Shown: positions 22,346 to 34,631, numbered from the stretch's first letter. The stretch is 64,000 nt of DNA from Zhengitettix transpicula (GCA_037074705.1 CM073591.1:85168032-85232031); one strand, 5' to 3'. The notes: generated by a model not told the origin, from the sequence alone. Made by a program: numbers and translations.

Positions 22346-23878
22346 TATATATAAGGTTATGCGTTTTTCTCCGCAAACACTCTTAATCGCATAAATAAAT
22401 TTATAGGCAAACATTCTTACATATACACATACACATACAAACTTAGAACGGACACTAAGGCCCACCGCATACTAGTAACTTTTTAATCAAATCGATTAAA
22501 AATTTGAGTTGCTTGTCCTTGTCGAGCGCATACCAACTAAATAGTTGCTTTCACTCAGTTATAAAATGGCTTCCTTCAGTAATTGTTTTGTGCCATGGTA
22601 TTAACGCATCAGATAAAGCGCCGAAATTTGTGGGTCCATCCATTAATTACTAATAGACTATTATGGTCAATTTTACAAATTATTTGATAATTTAAGAAAC
22701 TATAAATATAAATTTGTATTAGCGTGGCTAGTTTTGATAAACTTTTGGCGTTTATCGGATCTAATAGATCATATAAACACTCTGTTTTACGTCTGGCTTT
22801 TCCCATTTGACAATATAAGAGCAGGACTATAGTTCCAGGAGAAGAAAGAAGCAAAACACTATATTAATATACTAAAACAAAAGCACAATATTGGCTTACG
22901 TCCTTGTATAAATATATAATTTTTATATTCATTTTGTAATAATTTCGGAATATTGAGAATTCTTGGAACCGGTTATTTGCAGATAGATATACAAACATAC
23001 TACGCTGAGAGTTGGGCAGACAGTGTGGTGGGATAGGAATATATATTTGCGCGTACGGGATGTTTGGCACGCAACATCACTCACAGCTTTTCAAAAATTA
23101 ACGCTGCTCCACTCAATGCCGAAGCTGCTGACCCAGACAATGGCGCGCTCTGACATTTGGCAAGAGTGACACTAGTGCGTAATTCACTCCCACACGTAAC
23201 ACACGATTTGACACACAGTTCCAGTGCGAAAATATTCACATTGTGTTGATAATTTGTGTCGAAATTACGGAAATTTATAATATGGCGTACATGATCAGGT
23301 ACATTTGGATGAAAAGAAATGCGGATATTACATTTATTAAAAAATATATCAAAAAGATAAAATTAACAGGAAACTGTTTCATGACCCAGTTTAAAAACAC
23401 ACAGCATTTTTTAATATAAAGAAATATTTTATCCAGTCAGAAATTTTAATATTGATATGGGAATCATTATATTTTATAGCCATTTTATGACAATTAATGG
23501 AACAATCAATATTTGTTTGTTTTAAACTCATTCATTAGGGAATGGTTTTAGTCATTATTTAGTATTATTAAGTTCTCCTTTTGCGGCTAGAGTCTCAATA
23601 ATGGGGATTAGCGCACGAGTTGTATTGTTTGTGCTTGTAAAATCAGTCCACATTACGGATCCTCAGTGTTCGGGAACATTTATGTTTCATGTCTCGATCA
23701 ATAAATTATTAAAATCAACTAAGTTGGGTTATTTACTTGGTATAATAACTGACGAATCTTAGGATTCGTGAACGTGTGCTAGATTCAGAAATTATTTTCT
23801 TCATCACGGAAATAAAGAGTCGGCATATTATCGTCTCAGTTGATGCCCAAAAACTGTTAGGCAAACGAATCGATTACT
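22346..23878. other. AT-rich intergenic DNA, no gene seen
   Basis: Short ORFs only; none has a recognisable domain. Confidence 0.55.
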
Positions 23879-23946
23879 AATATATATATATATATATATA
23901 TTAGTAATATTGAGAATTCTTGGAATATATATATATATATATATAT
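23879..23946. repeat. Two (TA)n tracts around a short spacer
   Basis: TA tracts at about 23879-23900 and 23924-23946, separated by TTAGTAATATTGAGAATTCT-type sequence; left flank of the solo LTR at 23947. Confidence 0.9.
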
Positions 23947-24934
23947 TGTAATACCAATTAAACAGACCATTAATTGTTTTAATATAATTAAATTGTTAGT
24001 GGTACGAATGCGTAAAGGTGACAATGAAGGCGGTTTGCGCTGGGAGAACGCCAATCTGGAATCGGCGATGATGTGAGACGGAGGCTAAAATCTGAGTACG
24101 AAAAATATAATACAGTTCAGTTCTCTTAGATCAACAAACAGTAAAGTCTGCAAATATAAATTGCAAATCGCGTGTTCCTGTATGGAAGCAAGCAAATAGT
24201 TGTACGGAGAGACTTTCATAACAATTTGCAGACGGGGAGGCAAAAGGTTGCTTCACGCTGATGGAACAATTTTCACATTGAGGAATCCGGCATCCGCTAG
24301 CTGACCAGAAACGGGAGGCTCATCCGATGTTCCAGATAGCTGAGGACGAGAAATTCAAGCGTGTGTATTAAAATTGCAATGAAGTAGAGTCTGTGTAAAA
24401 AAATGGCCTTTTAGTGTGGTAGTTTTCAAGATACAAGATACAAGATTCAAGATACAAGATACAAGATTCAAGATACAAGATACAAGATCTGGTACCAAAC
24501 AGACGATCCATGAGTATCCAAAACTTTGATATAAATTTGTAAACGATAATTAAAAGGGTAGAGTCAGATTTCGTTCAGTTTTCATTTCGTTCAGTTTTCT
24601 TTTCACTTATTTTCATATTGTTTTAGGTTAACTTTTATATTTTAAATTGTTAATTGTCAGTTTATACATTGATTTTGTTAGAATTATCAAACCCAGTAGT
24701 GACCCTGAGATATAGAGATCCGACGTATTTGATTGTAATGATATAAGAATTGTATGTTCATAGATGCCACGAATTAATAAATAAAAATTAAAGCATTTGT
24801 TTAAATGGATGAAATTCGGCATGAAAATAGATTTTGTAAATTGTAAAATTTATTATCAACAATAATAAATTCATTTTCAGCTCAATCACTGTTGTTAATT
24901 ATTCCTATAATTTAATTAAATCTTTTTGATCATT

Positions 24935-24937
<3 letters not shown>
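23947..24937 (+). mobile_element. Solo-LTR-like element in (TA)n
   Basis: A 991-bp insertion from TGTAATACC to GATCATTACA, with ATAT and (TA)n on each side. Motifs: GTAAACGATAATTAAAAGGG near 24539, AGTCAGATTTCGTTC near 24563, CCAGTAGTGACCCTGAGA at 24693-24710. It contains a 7-bp tandem array at about 24429-24489. The start aligns with 27570, and the last 300 bp align with 6761-7090 in inverse orientation. Confidence 0.75.
24429..24489. repeat. 7-bp tandem array with a 21-bp higher-order unit
   Basis: Tandem GATACAA/GATTCAA heptamers arranged as two GATACAA then one GATTCAA, repeated. It lies inside the solo-LTR-like element at 23947-24937 and is not seen in the other copies. Confidence 0.85.

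Positions 24938-24992
<55 letters not shown>
24938..24992. repeat. (TA)n microsatellite
   Basis: About 55 bp of TA; right flank of the solo LTR ending at 24937. Confidence 0.95.
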
Positions 24993-24996
<4 letters not shown>

Positions 24997-26769
24997 AAGA
25001 AAATGTATTTCTTCAATTTGTATTTTCAAACTTTGCCGCTCGCCGCGCCATTACCAATCACGGGAGTCGACAATTGGGAGAATCCAATATGGATTATGTG
25101 GCTACTGAGTGAACATAAAACGGAATCGACTAATTTATAAATAAACTTTTAATGTCGTTTCTTTGGTTACAGGTAAATGGTGTATAAGTGTAGTTGTAAT
25201 GTTATGTTTGTAATTTACAACTTATTGAAATAAAACTTTGGTTACAGAGCAACACATAGTTTATTCAGTCATTCCAAAAATAAAAAGTAAAAATTTATAG
25301 AGAACCATCTTATATATATATCTATATACAATATACAATTTTTTAAAACGTTTAATTCAAGGAATAATCATCATAGTGTTTAAATTGTATTCCCGATTGT
25401 CAAAACCAAATGATGAACTTTAAAAATTAATATTAATTCAAGAATGAAGAGGAACCTTTCACAATCTCAAGCAATAGAGTCCATGAAATTAAATTGAATT
25501 AAAGAGTAAGGAAAATGCCGACCGAACCAGGAACCTCGTCTTACCGAAGCACTACCAAGTGAGTTACCCCTGCCGCCTCCAGATCCGAATGATTATTAAA
25601 TAGTAAATTTAATTTTGCTTTTTGTAATGTGACAAACTTACTCACATTTTAAATTCATAACATTTATTTTTATGCAATATTGTAATATTCAAATCAACTG
25701 TTGTGATCCTTGTCAATATTAAATTGTAATTATATTCTACAAAATTAATTTCTGCTGTACGGGTCGTTAATTTCTTGTGTTATTGCCTTACAGACATTCA
25801 TTTTTTTTTCTATTATTTCTAAACAGTTCATGTGTTGGACTTAATTCCTATTCCGTTTTGCATTCATTTACTTTCAAATAATAAATAAAGGCTATTTTGC
25901 CCATATTTGTGTAGGCGGCAGAAGTTTTGAAGGAGATCACAAAACCTCATTGTCTAACAGTAAGAAATGTTCAGCCACTTGTTTTTTATGGCGTCGTTCA
26001 AGACTGCTCTTAGCGTAAAAAGAAATGATTATTTCTTTCCTTAAATGTATCACTGCCATTTGTCTTGGCGGAAGGCTTGAGCTGAAAGAAAATATATAAT
26101 TAATAGTCTCCATAAGCTGGATGGTGGGGACAGCATATTTTCCAACTTCTTAAAGATGGGAGAGGCGAGACTGGGACGAGAGAATATTTGTAGTTTAGCT
26201 GGTAGACAGAAGAAAGAAATGACTCTATTCTTTCTTTTATGGCTGGCAGAGTTTAAAGTATTAAAGTACATTAAAGTATTGAAGTCCAAGCAAGCATTTT
26301 ATGCACAAATATTCCATTAAACTTAAGGTACACCAAACCACAAGCCCGCAACTACATCCGAGGTGGCCGTGAATTCAACTGTTGCAGCCACGACCCACTC
26401 TTGTGACTAATGATTATGATTTTATACGTTTGTTTCGCTAATTTAAAATCTAAAACAGTTTCATTGTAATAAAAAATTTTTATACAGGGTCAATATTAAC
26501 ATGTTCCCAAAACCGCAAATAAGTTACACAACTCGAACAAGCAATACAACAAACAAACACCACACTCTATTGTCACAGTTACCAGTCAACAATACCCCTG
26601 AATCACCAACCACACATAAATCAGATAAATTCGTAAAAATCCTGCTATAACTTAAATGCAACTAATTCCAAGAAGCCTACCTAAAAACGACAAAATAGTA
26701 TGATAATATTAAAACGACCTTTATACAGACAAACTTAAAAAAGAGAAACCCTAAACTTAGTAAATTGCA
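24993..26769. other. AT-rich intergenic DNA with one SINE fragment
   Basis: Contains the tRNA-like fragment at 25505-25590; otherwise nothing supported. 26480-26700 could be upstream sequence of the LINE fragment at 26900 but has no motif. Confidence 0.5.
25505..25590 (-). repeat. tRNA-derived SINE fragment
   Basis: The minus strand shows an A-box-like GTAACTCACTTGGTAGTG and a B-box-like CCTGGTTCGGTCGG about 35 bases on, with tRNA-like spacing but no complete cloverleaf. Confidence 0.45.
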
Positions 26770-26898
26770 ATTTAAAAATGCCGGACGTTTCGATGCGCAT
26801 TAGCGTATAACTTCCCATAAGATGACGCACGAAATTTTGTTCGTGTTAACCGAGTATTCGCCTTAAGTGAGTTCGTGCTAATTGGGTTTTACTGTAGT
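26770..26898 (-). mobile_element. Pogo/Tigger-like terminal repeat remnant
   Basis: On the minus strand it begins TA-CAGTAAAACCCAATTAGC and continues with AACTCACTTAAGGCGAATAC and TCGGTTAACACGAAC, a pattern like pogo/Tigger inverted terminal repeats (CAGTA.AACC..GATTA followed by CGGTTAA repeats) with a TA target. It abuts the LINE fragment at 26900. The other end was not found with confidence. Confidence 0.35.
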
Positions 26899-26899
26899 T

Positions 26900-27345
26900 T
26901 CTTGTAAGGCTAATGGCTTACCAAACCATAAACTACAATTGGAAATTTTCTCTATTTACAAAAAACAGACTCAGTTTTAATTTCAGAAGCTCTCTTTACC
27001 TCCAATTCATTAATTAAAATACCATACTACAAGGTGTATCATACAGCTCTCATCCTGACGACGTGGCGCATGGTGGAGCAGCAGTCATTCGGAACTCAAT
27101 ATCAGGAGATGACTGGTGAATACACAAGTACAATACAATCAGATTAGATACTAAATTATGGCGCACTAAAGTCACAGATATATATTGCCAAATAGGAATA
27201 CCATACCTCAAGAAAAATACGTTGAGCTGCTAGAATCGTTGGGGTCACGATTCATCATAGGAGGAGATAGGAAAATACAATCTGGGGAACAAGACAAATA
27301 ACAACGGCTTCCAATGATGTTCGTAATTTTTATCAAGTAGCCTCC
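26900..27345 (+). pseudogene. Jockey-like LINE endonuclease fragment
   Basis: Decayed apurinic-type endonuclease start of a LINE ORF2, readable across several frames: CKANGLPNHKLQLE (compare the ...NANGL.NH..EL start of Jockey-clade ORF2), LISEALFTSNSLIKIPYYKV with YHTA, then HPDDVAHGGAAVIRNSI, CQIGIPYLKKNT and GNKTNNNG. The E of LISE is a catalytic position of this endonuclease, and HPDD..HGGAAVI is the usual following block. No RT part follows; the sequence returns to AT-rich DNA near 27350. Confidence 0.6.
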
Positions 27346-27549
27346 CATGGGAAAAGGTAAATTTTCCATTCTATTTTATCATGTAATTTGCAATTGCCTG
27401 GGTATCGTATTCCGATTCTGAATGCACAAATGACCTAATGACTCAATCAAACGTTCATTTAATATTTCTATTTTTAACCCTTATGGATGGGAACATTTTT
27501 AATAAGGATTTCATTACACAATTAATGTTTTTATTTTTAATTTTGTTAA

Positions 27550-27569
27550 ATATATATATATATATATAT
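27550..27569. repeat. (TA)n microsatellite
   Basis: About 20 bp of TA; left flank of the solo LTR at 27570. Confidence 0.9.
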
Positions 27570-28534
27570 TGTAATACTAATTAAGGAGGCCATTAATGAC
27601 GTTAATTATGATTAATTATTTAGCGGCACCGATCTCAAAGACGACAATGGAAAACGTAAACTAGCTTTGTTGTGAACTGCGAGCATTGTACGGAAGGTCA
27701 GTTGGTTGCAGTCTGGCGAATATTGTGGTCGAGAGCAGTCTGGCGAATCTTATGGTCGAGAGAGGGAGCAGAATTTAAGAGTACGAACAGCGTGGTCCAA
27801 GCATATAAATTCAACTGAGGGACTTATATGTTTTAAAAATCTAAGTAAAAAGGTCTGGACGGAGAGACAAGTTATAAAAAAACCTGCAAAGCTGAAACAA
27901 AAAGTTTAGCGCCACGTTCAGATACATAGGCGTTCCGAAATAACATTTTCCGCAGAAAGGCATTGAAATAATACGTCCGACTGTTGACCGGAGGAATATT
28001 ACAAGAACTACAACCGTGTGCTTTGATCAAGTATAGAATCAGTGATTAATGGCCTTTTTAGTGAATTGTGTCCCCAAACTGCCAAAACTAAGTCTAGTAC
28101 CAGCAGGACAGTTGTAAGACAAAAATAATTAAATTCTGTAAACGGTAATTAAGGGTATAGTCAGATTTCGGTTCTTTTCGTTTTGTTAGATTTTGTATTC
28201 CGTACGTTTCAAGTTAGTTGAATTGTTAATTATTTAATGTATAATTTTTGATTGTTTTTATTTATCAAAGCCAGTAAAGACCCTGAGAAGAAGAGTTATT
28301 ATATTTAATTGTTTGTGAAATATAAAAGATTGTACGCCACAAATTATAAAACAAAAATATTTGTTTTGTAAATTTTCAAATTATTGAATTCGGCGTGCCA
28401 ACCTACGGCAAATCATTTGTAAAACTAAATGAACACCTGTTTAAATAATCTTTGGCAAATTAAAAGTTTTTTAATCTTAATATTTTTTTTTAATTAATAT
28501 CATTTAATTAACCTTTCCCTTTTAATTATTACCA
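27570..28534 (+). mobile_element. Solo-LTR-like element in (TA)n
   Basis: About 965 bp from TGTAATACTAATTAAGG to TTAATTATTACCA, the last bases showing one change from ATTACA. The left flank is (TA)n with ATAT; the right flank is a mixed CA/TA tract. Motifs: GTAAACGGTAATTAAGGG at about 28138-28155, AGTCAGATTTCGG near 28158, CCAGTAAAGACCCTGAGA at 28271-28288. An ORF (27706-27909) within it is a chance frame. Confidence 0.72.
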
Positions 28535-28535
28535 T

Positions 28536-28567
<32 letters not shown>

Positions 28568-28575
28568 GTATATTA
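28535..28575. repeat. Mixed (CA)n/(TA)n microsatellite
   Basis: CACACACACA then TATATATATA; right flank of the solo LTR ending at 28534. Confidence 0.9.
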
Positions 28576-29518
28576 ATATTAGCTTTTTAAAAGAAGTTTT
28601 AATTGCTGGCTTTTAATGAAATGCGTGTTTCCAACAAGCTTTTTTTTGTAAAGACATGGAATCGTTCTCTGTAGCATAAAATAACGGAATGTTATGGATA
28701 TAGTTACTAATTAGATAGGAATGAATGTTACTTTGGTGACGTATAATAGTAATAATGTGACTATAGAGAAAGCAGTTTCTCACAAAGAGAACTCGTTAAA
28801 CAAACGGGTGCTACACAATCCCGCGCTTTATAAAGCCCCCTGGCAACCTTTCTTTTTTTCTCTGTCACCTTTGCTCTAAGTGAAGCAAATTGTCATACAT
28901 GCATTTATGCCTACAAATAGAGTTACGATCATCCCTACACTAGAACGAGATTGACTTAAAGCTCAGTATCTTATCGCGGATTTTCGTCGAACTGATACAT
29001 ATGCCGAATTATCTGTCAGGCTATTCGGCCTATAGTTTTTATCTTTAGAATAAATTATGAAGAGACTACGGAGAATACTTGAAATGCTCGTCATTATAAG
29101 AATATACAAAATCGCTTGCACAGAAGTGTTCGTAATAAAATTAAATGATATGAAGGAAAATTCACAACTTATTTCAAAAACACAAATATTTATTAAGCCT
29201 TTAATGAATCTCAATGTTTCACAGCTTCTTGCAAAATATATTACAACTATATAGCTAGTATATTGATGTCCATTCTTTAAGACACAATGAAGCAAATCAT
29301 TTCATGATCTATTGAAAAATTGCTTACCCACACGTGTTCATTCGTATAATTTCATATTCAAGTTAAATTGTTAACAGTTTTATCCGTCCTAACTCCCTAA
29401 ACATTTTAAGAAATTAGTTTACTATCATATAGTCGTGCCTGTTTTTTAAAATCATATATGTATGTGTTTATTTTCTCAGTTATATTGGTATTCAGTTCTT
29501 TAATTATTTAAATTCATT
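28576..29518. other. AT-rich intergenic DNA, no gene seen
   Basis: The overlapping ORFs at 28963-29295 (-) and 29057-29254 (+) shadow each other and show no domain. Confidence 0.5.
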
Positions 29519-30633
29519 GTAGAAGCTTGGAAACTGTCTATCAAAGTAATAATGTGTAAAAGTAAGACGCAGTTTCTTAATAATGTGTAAAAAGTACGAC
29601 GAAGTTCTTTAATAACGAAAAAAGCAAACTAATAATGGGAGGTGATAATTGAAGGAACTTGAGTGTGGATTCTGATAGTCGAGCTCTCAGATAAACTTCT
29701 GCAACTTTCGCAGTAAAAACTATAAAAGGTTATTATGAAAAAGGCAAAAACATTCAGCCTAAGTTTCATCGGAGCATCTCCACGCTACTCTGATCTTCAA
29801 TAATTTGGACTTGAAAAATTCAGTCTTGGTGTTCGTTTTATCGGAGAAACTTCACGCTACTTTGATTCTTTTATATATTTATACTTTTTTCTGGACTTTG
29901 AATATTTACTGTACGGTTCGGCACTTGGAAACAATTCCATTTCTTATGCAACCTTTTAAGTACGTCAGATTGCCAGTAAATCGACACAGAGTGACGTGCC
30001 GCCGTCGTCAGGCCGAACTAGCTCGACTTTGGTGAAACTTCTGGTACGTCACCGCGGAGAAGCGACGCCGCACAATTGACGCCTTAGGAAGTGGTAAACC
30101 CCTGAGACCGACGAAATGTAGTGGTTCTGCTTATTCATCGCTGCAGTGGACTAGTTCTTCCAGCTGTAGGAATCCCCAGACACCAGTACGCCGGTACAAG
30201 AGAAACAGCAGAAAAAAGTTAAAAGGTGCCATTTATTGTATGCCATGTGAAGCTCTATCACGAGGTTTTACTGCGGAAGTATTTAATTTCAGTTTCTAGA
30301 AATATTTTCCAACCCCCACTAAAATCCCTGAAGAGAAAGTGTACATCTTAGCTTTATCGTTATTATTTTTTTGTTTGTAATTCAATACATAATTTTTAAA
30401 TACCTAATAAGGAACATTATTTGCATGAAGACTTTAAGGAATAAATTGTGTAAATAAAATATTCCAATTGTAAAGTTTCTGTTTTTATTTTTACTTGCTA
30501 ATAAAACTATAAAAAATCAATTTCGATTCAGAATTAAGCCAATTACTTCTAATAACCTCCAAAACAACACTATTAAATTTAACATTTCAATATATTATAT
30601 AAGAAATTAATAAAAATAAAAATAATTGTAACA
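29519..30633 (+). mobile_element. Possible degraded solo-LTR-like element
   Basis: Contains CCACTAAAATCCCTGAAGAG (about 30316-30335), a diverged match to the family motif, with a GC-richer 5' half (29940-30200) as in the copy at 13106. A candidate 3' end is TGTAACA|ATAT at 30633; a candidate 5' end is TGTAGAAG at 29519. No matching target duplication was found. Confidence 0.3.
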
Positions 30634-30656
30634 ATATTTTAATTGCATTCAATAGT

Positions 30657-32011
30657 TGTAATTTCCAAATTGGGATTAATTGTGGTTAATTATTTTAATT
30701 CTTTATGTATTATTTTTACGCAATAAAATATCTTCTTGTTACTATTCTTGGCTTGGGTCTGACAACGGTCAATGCTTGCTTCCCAGGTATTTGCAGATAC
30801 GAAAATACGTATACAACCCCGGCGCTTTGTTGAGGTTAGATTTTGCGAGCCTGTCTAGGCTAATCTGTGGTCTAAAGATTTTAGCACGCTCACCCCAGAT
30901 TGTAGCCATCGCGACCTCGTCTTCCCACGCCCACGATTTTGGCCATGCGAACTCTGTAGGGGCTGTGATTAATTAAGAAATTGAAATTTGTTGGGACACA
31001 TATTCCTATTGGATAAAAACTGTAGGATCCAAAACTCTTTAGGGGAAATTATGAAAACACAGGAGTAAATGGAGGAGGCGATAGTTATGTAGATTTTAGT
31101 TTCGAGAAGTTAGATTTTAGTTTTTAACTAGTTAGTTTTTAGTTTAGAGAGAGTACATTTTGGAGCAAGCGGAAGTACGTTTAGTTTTGCGATTTTATAA
31201 GGAAGTCTGTCCGTGATATTATAAGTTAGTCCGGGGATATTATGAGTTAATTTTGAAGCAGAAATTAGTACATGGAATTTATAAAATAGTTTTTAGTTTT
31301 GGAGTGGAATACACTTAATTTTGGGAACTTGTGCAGAAGTTGAGTTTCGAGAAGAAATTAGTTTTCAAGTTTCGGATGGTGATTGCGGTTTGGAGAGCGA
31401 AGTTTTGAGGAGATTGTGTAGTTATTCTGCTGACAACACATGTAGGCTAGCTGGGTGACCCGTTTCTCCAGGAATTACATGGGATTGATTGCAACGCCTG
31501 ACCGAGCCATCTGCGAAGTCTTGACCACCCCCGATCTGCAGGTGGTAATGTACCGGAAATAATCGAATCAAAGTCGGTTCATTAAAGCCATATGACCAAC
31601 GTATTTTGGTCCACCAACCCCCGTTTGAAATTGTTTTTGTTTTTTGTTTTGCTTATTTTGAAAATTAGCCGTGGATATTTAAATTGATAATGAGGGGAGG
31701 AAATGAATGTTATTCTATTAATAAAATATAAATTATTGCGCTTCATTTCTTCCCGCAATATAATTAAATAATTTATGAGTTAAATAACAATTTAAATAAA
31801 ATTAAATATCATAAAAATAACTAAGCAAAAAACCCCGATCCAGATAAAACATTACATACTGTAAATTAATATTATTTATATAATTACTACCTACTATAGC
31901 CCTGAGACAAATATATATTATGCCAACAATTAATAAAAGTTATAAATACCTGTAAAAACATTTTAAGTAAACTTATTAGTGTTAATTAAATTATATTAAT
32001 TATTTATTACA
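30657..32011 (+). mobile_element. Probable older solo-LTR-like element
   Basis: Starts TGTAATTTCC, ends TTTATTACA, and has CTACTATAGCCCTGAGACA at about 31889-31907, about 105 bp before the end, where the family motif is expected if slightly shortened. The start resembles the copy at 27570 (ATTAATTGTGGTTAATTATT). The flanking four bases do not match (TAGT and TGAT) and there is no TA tract, so the limits are uncertain. Confidence 0.4.
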
Positions 32012-33861
32012 TGATACTTAGAACATGAGGGATATTTTATGGTACGAGGATTTTTGTTTCATCAATAATAAACCGAATAACTGTAATTTTATTTAACTGA
32101 ATATCTGAAGGTTCCGTGAAATTAATTAAAAAGTAAAGAACTCGCGTACATTAAGGTTGAAAACCTTTAAGTTACTGACGAAGAGAATAAATGACCATTC
32201 AAATGTAAAACCATGTGTTTCAACGCGAAAGTATTATAAAAATCATAAAAGGAAAATCATTTTTAAAGTACATCAATCTAGAGGAAATTCATAGGAGTCA
32301 TTCTATTTACCTTTCACTTTGACATAAGGTCGTCATTAACTCTACATAATGGCATTCAACTCACGATTCCATTAGTACCCCAATTAGTCAACACATATTG
32401 ACGTTTTAAACTTTTCTCGGGGACTTAATGTCAATTATTATGATATCTAGTTTCTTTTTCCAGGTCGTTAATTCCCGACAGGTGTTTTGGGCGCTTGTCC
32501 TAATCAACGTTTACTTTTTCAGGTAATATTTAAAGAATCAATTTGTAACATTCTTTAATTCATTCTTCATTATAAATATGTCAATTAAATGGATATTTTT
32601 AGATGTACTACTTGACAATTCCTCTTGCATCCGAATTAAACATTATGCAAGACTGCCTTTCCATATTATCACCATAGTTTCTCGCAGAGATTTATAACTC
32701 CTATGTTATTGTTGAAAGTGTTTTATCCTGCTATCTAGATTTTTGTCTTACTTTTGTACAGACTATATCCTGATCAATGAGTTTAAGAGTAAACAATATA
32801 TTAATTATTAATGACGAATTACTGATTATATACGTAAAATTATGCATAACTAAAACAACCATTTAACAGTCACAACATTAAACTCGTTACAATATGAACT
32901 ATTTAGTAAGTATATTTGGAAAAGTAATTTGGACTTAATGTGTAACGTAAATGTTGGTGGATTTATACATAGTTTTCGTTATATACAGATGGTAATATGA
33001 TAAATAATATAATATATATAAATGCATAATTTCAATAGTGATTTTATAGTGGTCATTGTGTCCAGTTTCAGGCAATATTCTGAGTGGAGGGAAATGTTAG
33101 TTGCACGTACATAATGTACAAGTAAGACTTAAGACAGTTACAATAATTGAGATTTTAAGTGACCATATTAGATCCTATAAATTATCCAATAATATTTACA
33201 ACGTTATAATTCCATGACTAAAATTTTATTTTTATAAATATAAATTATTTCTAGTTCGGTTTCTTACTGTCTAATAATTTAATATTATAAAACGTTTCTT
33301 AAAAACTTTATTTATTTTAGTTGTTAGACTACACATTATTTTCTTGGTTCTAATTAATGTTATAGGTTATTGGAGGTTTGGCCGATATGGACTTTTCGGC
33401 AATCATAAAAATTTCTCAAATTAAATCATTTTTATATGTAGTGGGAAATTATTTTTTAGTTCACGTCACACAGTCATCAATTAAATTTTAATTCATAAAC
33501 TAATTTGAATATATTTTTACAATTCTCGTAACACATTCACATTTTATTAAGTTAATTTATCAATGCATTTGGTATTAATTTTGTTATTGTGGAAGTTTCT
33601 TAGTGTTGTAATATTTCTTAAATTGTAAGAGCAAGTTTGAGAGCTATCTTGATCAGTTGGATGAGACCTTGTGAGAGTCGTAATTGTTGCGTGATGATGG
33701 AGATTCTGGGAATAGCATGGACGCGACCTTTGATCATGTTAAGACCTTGTGCAACAGACAGTTCGGCATGAACTGAACAATCTGGAGTCCTGTCCGGTTG
33801 CCGTCAGAATTTCACAACAAGAAATCTTTGCCATCATAGCTCTTTACTGCTAAATTCAGAA

Positions 33862-33908
<47 letters not shown>

Positions 33909-34428
33909 TGCGCATCAGTAATTCAACCAATTTCGGTAAATTACGCATCATTTGATTATCATTTTCTGATTTCTCTTATTATCCACAATTTTTCCATTGT
34001 AAGGCAGTATGTATTTTCTCAACAATTGCTTCATGAAAGCCAGTTATCGTTGTCACAACTTCTTCATAGACGCAGATCTGTGAAAAATTTGGTATCGCAA
34101 ATTAGCGACCCTTTGATTGGGTGGCACATGCTTTTCACATGATACAGAAAAGAGTGTCGGCTGGTGCATTTGTCCTCATGTGCTATTGCACATAAATTAA
34201 TTTAGGAAGAAATAATTTTTCTTAATTTTAAGAACGTCATTACGTTTTAACATTGCGAATCTATGCTTTCATATCGAAGACTTTAAACTAACCAGCATTG
34301 CGGTACCCTAGTTCCTGCTGATACATCCAGATGGGCATTCAGTGCTATCGCCTCGACAGCACAGGATTTTTGGTTTGAATGAGCATGCGCATGCGCAGTA
34401 CACCTTTTCACACCACAGCGTCAACCGC
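32012..34428. other. AT-rich intergenic DNA upstream of LINE copy 2
   Basis: No gene supported. It contains the (TA)n tract at 33867-33904. Confidence 0.55.
33867..33904. repeat. (TA)n microsatellite
   Basis: A TA tract of about 38 bp with no solo-LTR end beside it; another unoccupied site. Confidence 0.95.
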
Positions 34429-34631
34429 AAGGCCTACTTCTAAGTGGTCCTGCCGGACTGCTCAATCAATGGTGTATTGGGCAACTAAACGGCTTATGGC
34501 GAAACCCAAGCCAAGATGTGAGCTACCGTGTTGAAGGCTGCATGGCACTGGGGTAAAGTGTCTCAAAACGGTGCCTCCGAGATACCGGGCGCCCTCTCGG
34601 AGTATGTAGCCAAGCCCCGGGTAACGCTGAA
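34429..34631 (+). other. Structured 5' leader of R2-like LINE copy 2
   Basis: Non-coding leader starting AAGGCCTAC. Three stems are shared with copy 1: 34443-34450 with 34455-34462 (tetraloop TGCC), 34477-34481 with 34505-34509, and 34575-34581 with 34596-34602. In the second, GGG/CCC here is GAG/CTC in copy 1. In the third, CTCCGAG/CTCGGAG here is CTCCGGG/CCCGGAG in copy 1. Such double changes support a folded RNA. The loop of the second stem contains GGGCAAC and ATGGCGAAA, short strings reminiscent of HDV-like ribozyme junctions, but I could not fit the full double-pseudoknot fold. Confidence 0.55.

Noticed and set aside
22126..22465. ORFs made largely of Ile-Tyr or Thr-His repeats.
   Set aside because: Translations of TA/GT microsatellites.
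23947..28534. The two plus-strand solo LTRs at 23947-24937 and 27570-28534 as the two LTRs of one full element.
   Set aside because: Each has its own TA flanks on both sides, they differ considerably, and the DNA between holds an unrelated Jockey-like LINE fragment rather than gag-pol.
28963..29295. A 110-codon minus-strand ORF with hydrophobic stretches.
   Set aside because: AT-rich composition, mirrored by an open plus frame, no motif.
34470..34515. HDV-like ribozyme core (GGGCAAC, ATGGCGAAA).
   Set aside because: The strings match, but a P1 helix and P2 partner could not be found in both copies; kept only as a structured-RNA observation.
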